From positions 1-21,925 of the forward strand of contig DATKPK010000251.1 in assembly GCA_035524095.1 (NCBI GenBank): a stretch of DNA of 21,925 nt, written 5' to 3'. Made by a program: the position numbers and the translations under genes. Origin of the DNA: DATJUF01 sp035524095. GTDB taxonomy: Bacteria > Desulfobacterota > Binatia > Binatales > Binataceae. Of this stretch, positions 1 through 6,724 are shown one piece after another; positions within the stretch are counted from its first letter, which is position 1, and every line of letters begins with the position of its first letter. The notes beneath the pieces were generated by a model. It was not told where the DNA came from and did not search any database. It saw only the letters and a program-made list of their open reading frames with translations.

Positions 1-361
1 GCCGCAGCACCGCTACCTCCAAGCTTTCGTGATGGTCTGCTTGGAACCTAGCTCGTGCCGGTTAAGAGGGACATCTCGTCTCGGCAATCAACTGACTTTT
101 CGCCTCGGCACTCTACCGACATCTAGCTCTGGCACTGACAGTTTCGCCCGAAGCGCTTTACTTCTGGTGTCTTACTCTCTGGGCATGCTTTCCGCCTTTA
201 TTTCAGAAGTTGCTCGCTGATGCAGCCGCAGCGAAGGCGGAGAATCATTGACACCCTCTCGCGACGCCTCATGCGGCGCAATTAAGATCGGCCAAGCAGT
301 TGAAAATTATCACCGACCGAAACCAACTATCAATTGAGGTTGAGCCCTCCGAAGCTCCGCT
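1..361. other. Gene-free left edge
   Basis: I could support no coding sequence here. Frames on both strands are short, and the 63-codon plus-strand frame at 29-220 shows no recognisable family. The only structure is the set of imperfect tandem repeats at 48-140. The stretch could be the end of a mobile element whose transposase lies off the window. Confidence 0.5.
48..140. repeat. Imperfect ~24-bp tandem repeats
   Basis: Read on the minus strand, four consecutive units start with TGTC or AGTC and most carry a GCCGAG or GCCAGAG core. The unit at 98-121 and the unit at 74-97 match at about 18 of 24 positions. The unit at 122-140 is a shorter version with about five bases missing. The stretch at 48-73 is the most diverged. 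Arrays of this kind occur as transposase-binding repeats at the ends of IS21-like elements. That assignment is an inference, since no transposase gene is visible. Confidence 0.45.
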
Positions 362-1242
362 TCAATCGAGCCGAAACACCCAAGAGCGCGACTGCGTGAG
401 GTTTTCGAATTCCGGCTCGCCGTGCGTCACAATTCGTTTGATTCGGTCCGGTTCGACGGGTCTGGTCATATGGCCTTCTATATCCGGCGAGTGCTGGGTC
501 TGAATGCCGTTCTTTCGGAGCAAGCCGTTTACGATTTTTTCTCCGATCGACCAAATGATATCGAATTCGTTGATGGGTAAGCGTCACCACGATTCGCGGG
601 CTTCCGATCCGGCACAAAATCTCCGCCGTTCCCGATGAGTCTTCGCCCATATGTGGCATGTAGAGAGCTTCACCACCCCAATATCCAAGCAGCGACCCGA
701 CCCCACCTTGATCGAGGAGCGCTGACCGAGAGCTCACGAACCATATCATGCCCCGTCGGTTTCTCATCGTCTGAGTAATTCGCTTGGATGAGACGGTTTG
801 CCAACTCCTCACCGATGATTTTCTTGTCGACTAGGCTGCTAACCCGTGCGTCCAAAGTAGCTCGCGAGAGCGGAACTAAGCCGTCTCGCTTGATTACTTC
901 CACTTCATGGTCTTCCAATCGCGTGCAGTGGAATCCGATTATGTCGAGATGCTGGACCGCTTCCTCTATCTTTGAGATGAGCGCTGTCCTTTGCTCCCTC
1001 AAGGCGTTCGGCGGTCGGTAAACTCTGAGTCTCCAATCCGATCGTGCGAGTTTGTCGATGCGCTGCTCTTCCAACTCATAGTCACGCAGAACTTCGTAGT
1101 TCTCGTGCAGAAGCTTAATTAGGTCGCGTTGCCAACCCGCGACACACTCGATCTCGAACGCTCGTTTGATATTTTGCTTAACCTCGCGGATCAAAGCAGG
1201 TTGCGACAGCACGGTCCAAACGGCTCGCGTTCTATCTCGCAC
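362..1242 (-). pseudogene. Uncharacterised HCTRL / WGGEALY family protein, twice frameshifted
   Basis: The N-terminal part reads from about 1242 to 760 and contains the motif GFHCTRLEDHEVEVI. An extra base in an AAA run at 760-762 (plus-strand TTT) moves the frame. The second part continues as NRRGMIWFV, then GGVGSLLGYWGGEALY and IGSPRIVVTL. A second single-base shift near 575-583 is needed to read on as PINEFDIIWSIGEKIVNGLL, ending WVFRLD at the stop at 362. The joined product would be about 290 residues and resembles a conserved bacterial family that I recognise by these motifs but cannot name or give a function. The start is uncertain: the GTG at 1242 is the upstream limit. It follows the DUF3800 gene by about 46 bases on the same strand, so they may have formed one operon. 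It is either decayed or carries sequencing errors. Confidence 0.6.
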
Positions 1243-1288
1243 CGCCCACCCGTTCTTCGCCTCTCACAAGCCCCCGGTACACCAGTCC

Positions 1289-2399
1289 TCAACGTCGAGC
1301 TTTCCTCAATTGAGCTTCGATATAATCGAGGTGCGCACCTGACATTCCTGTCGTTCCCATTTCCTCGGGGGTTACATCCGTCGAAGGCCAAATGCCGCCA
1401 ATCGCCAAGGTTACTATCCCAGTATCGATGAGCGCATCTATGTAGGCGGAACGGATGCTCGGATCCGCGCGACTAGCACAGAATTCGCCCATTGCTCCGG
1501 CGAGAAGATCGGCGAACTGAAGCTGCCGCACCTGTTTCGAATTCGCCGTCCGGGTGGCCTCGACATTCAGGGGATAATGAATCGGGCTGCCACCGCCATC
1601 GAAGGTCACTTCCGGCAAGTCCGACCGCGTTAACGCATCCCAAATCCATCTCGATTCGGCGAAATACTTTGACTCGTCTAGGGTGAAGCGCAAGGGCTGG
1701 CCTGCTCGGTCGTCCCAGTAATGGGCGGTCAAGTCAACGGTCGAGACGCTACGTCGAGCGAATGTTCCGGCGGCTTCGCAAGGTGCCGCGCTCCGAGTGC
1801 TCTCTCGCCGCCCAGAAAATAAACGAGAACGTCGCTGATCATCTTCCGTGTCTGCTTACCCGGTGAAATCTCGCTCGGGTCGTCAAAGGCACGATAAAGG
1901 AACCACCAGAACGCCTTCCAGGCGCCGCGAATTCGCTCGCGCATCATCGACTGGAAGAGTTTCAGCAGCTCTTCGAGAAATTCCGGCACCAAACTGAGCA
2001 CGTAGAAGGCCATATTGGAGAGACCGAGATTTGCACCATCTTCGTACAGGTCGATTCCGTCCTTTAGCATGGCCGGCTCGACCCAGAGGTCGACAAGCAG
2101 AGTCAAGAGCTGGAACTTCTTGTGAGCGTTGAACAGCGTGGCCACCGGAATCCCATCCGGGCGGCCCATCGATGAGACGCTGCGGATAAGTCCAGGATTC
2201 GCTTCTGCCCGTTTGCGCGCTTGGCCAGCCGGGAATGCTTCAGCTCTCCGGCCTGAACTCCTGTGAAATGCCGCGCGAGAAGTTCGAATGTCATTTCGTC
2301 GGTCAGGTTGTTCGAGGAAAGCACGAAAACGGGCTGATCGGGATCAAGATGACGCTCGCCCGTATAGCCCGATTCGTCGATGAATACTTCGAGTGCCAC
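1289..2399 (-). pseudogene. DUF3800 domain protein, twice frameshifted
   Basis: The product starts at the GTG at 2399 as VALEVFIDESGYTG, the N-terminal DUF3800 signature with its acidic residue (FIDESG). A one-base loss near 2186-2192 shifts KRILDL into the frame that reads IRSVSSMGRP and then LLVDLWVEPAMLKDGIDLYE. A second shift near 1736-1740 leads into DLTAHYWDD, DESKYFAESRWIWDAL and LQFADLLAGAMGEF, the C-terminal DUF3800 signature with its conserved aspartate. IGGIWPSTDVTPEEMG near the end also fits. The joined length of about 370 residues is normal for the larger members. DUF3800 proteins have an RNase H-like fold and are often found in mobile and defence-associated DNA, but their reaction is not established. 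A weak -10-like TATTCT lies six bases before the GTG. Confidence 0.75.
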
Positions 2400-2576
2400 A
2401 AGCTTAGAATAACAAAAAGCCGCGAAACATTCCGAAAACAATCCCACTCTAGAGCGGCGAAGCGGGATAATAAAGTTTCCCGTAGCGAGCCGCGCCACCA
2501 TACCTACGCCCACTGCTGTCTTTGTTAGACTTCAACAATGCCGCGACAGACCGTTCTGCCTGGTGAGCCTGACACC

Positions 2577-3490
2577 CTAGGCCAGCAGCCGCGCGAGTTC
2601 ATCGGACTGTGTCGCGAACTTCTTAGGATTGGCCTGCCGAATTTGCTCAATATTTTGCAGCTTCCATCGCAGGCCGGGGAGTTGTTCCAGGTGCTCCACT
2701 CCTAACAGCGACCATTCGGGCTCTCCCGCGACCAATGATAGTAGAAAGCGGCGCTCGGCCGCGCTGAGCCCGGCCTGAAGTTCGCGCACCATCCGTGCGC
2801 GGGCCGCAACCAGGGTCTTGAGCGCCACAGGTTCCTCGGTCATCCCCTCAAAGTCATCTTCGTACTCCTTCCGGATGTCGCGTAGCGATGGAAAGAGGAC
2901 CTCATGCACCGGTCGGTTGTGGCTTGCGAGGTAGATCACGAAGGCGCGACGGATGCCGGCCGTGATTCCTTCATGCGCAAACAGTTGCATCACGTCGAAC
3001 AGATCACGGGGATGCTGCCTGTCCATCGCCGCAACCAGCTTGCCGCCGTATATGTCCTCCAGCGACACTACCGGAATTTCGAGGTCTGCTTGCAACGTCT
3101 CACGCGCACTCGGTTTCAACGACGCGACCCCAACCGGATGGACGGTGCCGCGCATCACGAAATTGACCTCGATTTTGACTTCGATGCGATCGCGTCGCAC
3201 GAACAGCTTGGTCTCGCCCGCATCAGCCGCGGCCAAGGCATGTGTCTGGAAGCCTTGCTTCTTGAGACGTGCAACGGACTGGCGGATCGCCGCGTTGATC
3301 CGCCGGAGCGCCTGATCTCGCGGCAGAGTGTAGTCGGGAATACAAGATCGAGATCGACTGATAGCCGCGGCATGTCGCGCACGAACAGGTTGATCGCTGT
3401 TCCGCCCTTGAGCGCGAATGTGTCGTCGACGAACACGAGCGGCGCCACCCGCGTCATAAGGCGCGCGCTGTCGAGATACACCTGATTCAT
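2577..3490 (-). pseudogene. abiEii: AbiEii-type nucleotidyltransferase toxin, frameshifted
   Basis: This is the toxin gene of a type IV toxin-antitoxin pair. It begins ATG at 3490 as MNQVYLDSARLMTRVAPLVF and shows the nucleotidyltransferase signature FALKGGTAINLF followed by SVDLDLVF. One base is missing from a CCC run near 3337-3340, so DLDLVFP should continue as DYTLPRDQALRRI, which is found in the next frame. The rest carries KIEVNF (third acidic motif), GGKLVAAMDRQHPRDLFDV (the conserved K...RD..D region) and an intact C-terminus, about 304 residues in all. AbiEii toxins of this family stop growth by transferring nucleotides to RNA acceptors. The start overlaps the antitoxin stop by four bases (ATGA), so translation is coupled. 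As sequenced the toxin would be cut short just after the DxD motif and so inactive. Confidence 0.85.
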
Positions 3491-4224
3491 GGGTTAAGCA
3501 CGAGAACACCGTCTGCCGAGCGCGACACCCACGGCCGGTCGCTTCCGGTAGGCAAGCGGGCCGGGTTGAGCTTAGCAACCCAGGGCAGCGACTTTTCCCG
3601 GCCGAGCTGCAGACATAATCGCACGGTCTTGATGCTGGTACATCGCCGCAGCAACTCGCGCAGTACGTTGGCGCGTAAATTATAGGTGCTCTCGACCAGT
3701 TCGCGTGCTTCCTGCTGTGGCTGCCGCACGCCGACTTCGCTCAACACCTCCAGCAATGCGCGCTCCGGCGCAGAGACCAGCGGAGCATTTTTGAGCTTCT
3801 CGAAGGGCTGGACGTGAAGAAGCGCATCGGGTCGCTCCTCGAACATTCGCTTACGGTGATACTCAGCCGGAAAGCGCTCCGTGAACCAATGCGGCAGGCT
3901 CGCGGCCTTCCAGCCGTAGAGATGCAGGACCGGCCGTTGAGCCAAATAGTGGCGCACGCCATGCCAATCGAGCGCCGATTTCCCCCCGACATGCAACCCT
4001 TCGAACCGACGCTGCAACAGGACCAGGCTCGGGTGTAATGCCGGCGGATCGTTCGGCCGACAATAGACACCGCGCGCCAACCGCTGAAGCCAGCCCGTGC
4101 GGACATAGTGGACGGCGAGGTCGGCCGATATCCCCAAGGCGGCCAAATCCTCCGAGGTCAGCGGCGTCCCCGGCGCGAAGCGGGTATAGAGCCGATTTAA
4201 TTTGTTTCTATGAGTCGTAGCCAC
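3487..4224 (-). CDS. abiEi: AbiEi-type antitoxin / transcriptional autorepressor
   Basis: This is the antitoxin of the AbiE pair, directly upstream of and overlapping the toxin gene. The N-terminus has a winged-helix region (LTSEDLAALGISADLAVHYV, then LQRLARGVYCRP), which in this family binds DNA. The rest is the antitoxin domain, with motifs such as HVGGKSALDWHGV and SAPERALLEVLSEVGV. I chose the GTG at 4224 (245 residues) because a consensus -10 box lies only six bases before it. A longer frame from a GTG at 4260 would place that promoter inside the gene. Neither start has a Shine-Dalgarno sequence, so leaderless translation is likely. The gene looks intact although its toxin is broken, which is the harmless way for such a pair to decay. 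Family assignment is firm; the start is moderately sure. Confidence 0.82.
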   Translation of the reverse strand: MATTHRNKLNRLYTRFAPGTPLTSEDLAALGISADLAVHYVRTGWLQRLARGVYCRPNDPPALHPSLVLLQRRFEGLHVGGKSALDWHGVRHYLAQRPVLHLYGWKAASLPHWFTERFPAEYHRKRMFEERPDALLHVQPFEKLKNAPLVSAPERALLEVLSEVGVRQPQQEARELVESTYNLRANVLRELLRRCTSIKTVRLCLQLGREKSLPWVAKLNPARLPTGSDRPWVSRSADGVLVLNP

Positions 4225-4301
4225 GCTACGATTATAAGCATATTTCGAAACTCGCGCCACATTTGATATTATCAGTACAATCGCATTTGAACTACGATAA
4301 T
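4216..4301 (-). promoter_or_regulatory. abiE promoter with palindromic operators
   Basis: On the minus strand a perfect TATAAT (plus 4231-4236) lies just before a perfect inverted repeat CGTAGC-GTG-GCTACG (4216-4230), whose centre is the proposed GTG start codon. Further upstream an ATTATC...GATAAT inverted repeat spans 4268-4301. The string AT(T/A)ATCGTAG occurs at both sites. AbiEi proteins repress their own promoter through inverted repeats, so these are the likely operators. No good -35 box is visible. Confidence 0.6.
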
Positions 4302-4384
4302 CAATAACGTTTCAAATACTTCTGCGCCATCACAGCGGCCACGATGATTTTCAACGGTCGCTTTCCAAGCGGCCTGCGTGACGC

Positions 4385-5356
4385 TCATGTCTGCGAATCG
4401 CGACCGCCAGATCGCCCGGACTTCTTGCCGCGCGGCTCGAAACCGTTTCTGTGGAGCATGACGTAGAGTGAGCGCCTCGAAACTCCAAGAATGTCCGCGG
4501 CGCGACTGCGGTTGTTACCCGTCGCCTCCAACGTCCTCCGGATGAGTTCGTGCTCTACCGCTTCCAGCGTCGATCCAACGCGGACGACGAACTGATCTTC
4601 GCTGTGCCTGACCTCGTAAAATTCCTCGGGAAGATTGTGAAGCGCTATCCGGCCTTGCTCTCGCGTGACGACGGCCCGCTCGATCGCGTTCCGAAGCTCC
4701 CGCACGTTGCCGGGCCAATCGTACGCCCTGAACGCGGCCAGTGATTCGGCGTCGAGGCCGTCAACATCCTTTCCGTGCTCCTGATTGAGTTCCTCGACGA
4801 AGTGGGCAACCAGCAAATCGAGGTCCTCAAGTCGCTCGCGCAATGGAGGGATCGCGATCTTGAAAACGTTAAGGCGGTAGAACAAGTCCTCCCGCAGTTT
4901 CCTGCTTTCGAGAGCTTCGCGAAGCGGGCGGTTAGTGGCGGCGATCACGCGAACGTTAACTTGGATGCTTTCTTCCCCGCCAACCCTTCTGATCTTGTGG
5001 TCTTCGAGAACGCGAAGGAGTTTCGGCTGAAGCTCGGGCTTCATCTCGGTTATTTCGTCGAGGAAAACAGTGCCGCCATTGGCCTGCTCGAAGATTCCGA
5101 GGCGCCGAGCCGCTGCGCTGGTGAACGCACCGCGTTCGTGCCCGAACAATTCGCTTTCGATTAGATCGCCAGGAATCGCGGCGCAGTTTACCGCAAGAAA
5201 TCGTCCGCTCCGCTTCGAGCGAGCATGAATCTCGTTCGAGGCGACATCCTTGCCGACGCCGCTCTCGCCAATGATTAGAACTGTGGAGCCTGATCGAGCA
5301 GCCTTGTCGATCAGCTCCTGCACGCGGAGAATCGCTTGCGATCCGCCAACAAACAT
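4385..5356 (-). CDS. Sensorless sigma-54-dependent transcriptional activator
   Basis: The protein is a bare AAA+ activator of sigma-54 RNA polymerase with a DNA-binding tail. From the ATG at 5356 (323 residues) it shows Walker A GESGVGKD at 30-37, the sigma-54 contact loop GAFTSA at 76-81, Walker B GGTVFLDEI at 94-102, LREDLFYRLNVF in the arginine-finger region, WPGNVRELRN (sensor II), and a Fis-type helix-turn-helix near 270-306 (NNRSRAADILGVSRRSLY). A stop codon lies directly upstream in frame, so there is no receiver, GAF or PAS domain. It may act constitutively or be controlled by a partner, as PspF is. The contact loop has Ser for the second Gly of the usual GAFTGA. An alternative TTG start at 5365 adds three residues. 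No convincing -24/-12 promoter was seen nearby, so its target is unknown. Confidence 0.85.
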   Translation of the reverse strand: MFVGGSQAILRVQELIDKAARSGSTVLIIGESGVGKDVASNEIHARSKRSGRFLAVNCAAIPGDLIESELFGHERGAFTSAAARRLGIFEQANGGTVFLDEITEMKPELQPKLLRVLEDHKIRRVGGEESIQVNVRVIAATNRPLREALESRKLREDLFYRLNVFKIAIPPLRERLEDLDLLVAHFVEELNQEHGKDVDGLDAESLAAFRAYDWPGNVRELRNAIERAVVTREQGRIALHNLPEEFYEVRHSEDQFVVRVGSTLEAVEHELIRRTLEATGNNRSRAADILGVSRRSLYVMLHRNGFEPRGKKSGRSGGRDSQT

Positions 5357-5365
5357 TGGACGCAA

Positions 5366-5941
5366 GCATCAGAGTCTCTCCGCTACCGCGTCCACCACCA
5401 CCTCAGGTCGAGTACCTCTAACGCCCTCTCACTACTCTCCAATCACGCGCCGCAGTCTGCGGACGGCACTAAAGTCCCTAGGTAGGGTGGACCGGTAGTC
5501 GAAGCCGACCAGTAGTACCGCCCGTGTCGCAGCCGTGAATCTGGGAATGCCTTGCCACGGTCTGCGACGTTAAAGGATGCAAATCGTGTACAATTTGTCT
5601 ACCTCGAAAATGTGAATTTGGGCGCAAGGACCAGGGCGACCGCAACACAACAAGACGATTCCTGGCCCCGCACACAGGATGAGACTCCGCAGCAGGACTG
5701 CCAGGATTATACGAGCGCAATCTCGGCGCGCTCGATCAGCTCTTCACTGCCAACCAGTCGCGTGAGGATTCTTGCGGGGATCGAATTATAGGGAGTTTAG
5801 GAAGCTTATCCTCAGAGGATAAGACGCAATAATGGCATTATGATTCAAGACGCTCGGATCGGTCGAATGGGCGCTCAACGACCTCCGAGAGCTGATGCCT
5901 TGGACGGCCCTTCGGATTTCGGACTCTTGGTAAGTAGCGGG
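5366..5941. other. Intergenic stretch with no supportable gene
   Basis: No frame here has a start, a ribosome-binding site and a recognisable product. Two short protein-like stretches may be gene remnants. One is a minus-strand frame just above 5700 reading IPARILTRLVGSEELIERAE before a stop. The other is a plus-strand frame from 5844 reading LGSVEWALNDLRELMPWTAL before a stop. Neither has a start codon. The notable content is the pair of palindromes and the -10-like box at 5785-5841. Confidence 0.5.
5785..5841. promoter_or_regulatory. Two adjacent palindromes beside a -10 box
   Basis: A perfect 9-bp inverted repeat with one central base, CTTATCCTCAGAGGATAAG, occupies 5805-5823. A second perfect palindrome, ATAATGGCATTAT, occupies 5829-5841. 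A minus-strand TATAAT lies at 5785-5790, and with a 17-bp spacer its -35 position would fall inside the first palindrome. The one-base centres make hairpin terminators unlikely. Repressor operators at a promoter are more likely. No intact gene follows on either strand. Confidence 0.45.
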
Positions 5942-6724
5942 CTAAGACAACATCTGGGCCGCGGCCTTCGACGGGGTTTTCGACTTAGGCGAAAGCAGAA
6001 CGAGGAGAGAATCGTCTTTCTCGCGAAGAGTCCACTCAACCCGCCAGAGAACGGCGTCCATCAGTATCAGCTCCTGTCCGTGATGGGCGGATCGTGCGTC
6101 CAGAAACCTCAATTTCGGATGCAAGACCGACAACGGACCTCTGCGATATTTTCCGTACCCCCACTGAATTCGGTCGCCTGAAATCTGAAACAGGGAAACA
6201 TCGAGAAGGCTTGCGAACCTCACGGCGGCGGCGGCGAGTGAAACGTCAAACTGGCGAGCGACATCAAACACCCCTGAAAGGCAGATCGGTTGCGCCGATC
6301 TCACAAAAACCTCAGGCGGCATTAGCAGGGCGCTCGCGAGCAAATCGCACAAACGCTCAACCTCGGTTCCCTTATGTGGTAACGACAATCCGGCTCGCAA
6401 AAGGACCGCATGCCCAAGTTCATGGGCAATGGTGAAGCGTTTTCGCCCCTGAGGAAGATGCAATCCATACCTAAGGATCAACTCAGATCGCTCGCGTCGG
6501 AGCTCCCCGGAAAAAGGGATATCCTCAGCAACGACCTCGCTAACTCCGAGTTTCTGGGCGAGAGCGTCGAGATCAGTTGGAGGATGCGAGATATTCACTA
6601 GAAGCTCGCTCGCAATTTTTTCGACCGCTGTTTCCGGAGGACTCTCTCCCCCTGAGAGTCCAACAACCACGCGCGCAGCAGCACTGCGCCATTTCTTCTC
6701 ACCCTTGAAGCTTCTGATCACCAT
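5942..6724 (-). CDS. ImmA/IrrE (M78) family metallopeptidase
   Basis: This is a zinc-dependent peptidase of the family that cleaves repressors in mobile elements (ImmA), the radiation-response repressor DdrO (IrrE/PprI), and CapH in defence operons (CapP). From the ATG at 6724 (260 residues) the zinc motif is HELGH at 101-105, with RFTIAHELGHAVL typical of the family. The third ligand is probably E123, ahead of LLASALLMPPEVF. An extra C-terminal domain of about 100 residues has no motif I can name. The ATG sits inside the ATGGTGA that ends the upstream gene, so the two genes overlap by seven bases and are probably co-translated. A TTG at 6745 would extend it by seven residues. No XRE-type repressor gene, its usual substrate, is next to it, which is unusual. 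Confidence 0.88.
   Translation of the reverse strand: MVIRSFKGEKKWRSAAARVVVGLSGGESPPETAVEKIASELLVNISHPPTDLDALAQKLGVSEVVAEDIPFSGELRRERSELILRYGLHLPQGRKRFTIAHELGHAVLLRAGLSLPHKGTEVERLCDLLASALLMPPEVFVRSAQPICLSGVFDVARQFDVSLAAAAVRFASLLDVSLFQISGDRIQWGYGKYRRGPLSVLHPKLRFLDARSAHHGQELILMDAVLWRVEWTLREKDDSLLVLLSPKSKTPSKAAAQMLS

Noticed and set aside
128..148. Possible sigma-54 -24 element (TGGCAC) as a target of the activator
   Set aside because: The -12 GC element is not at the required spacing; other TGGCAC strings in the window fail in the same way.
5840..6181. Plus-strand frame starting at the ATATAATGGCAT-type palindrome
   Set aside because: Most of it is antisense to the ImmA/IrrE gene and it shows no motif; the palindromes alone do not make it a gene.
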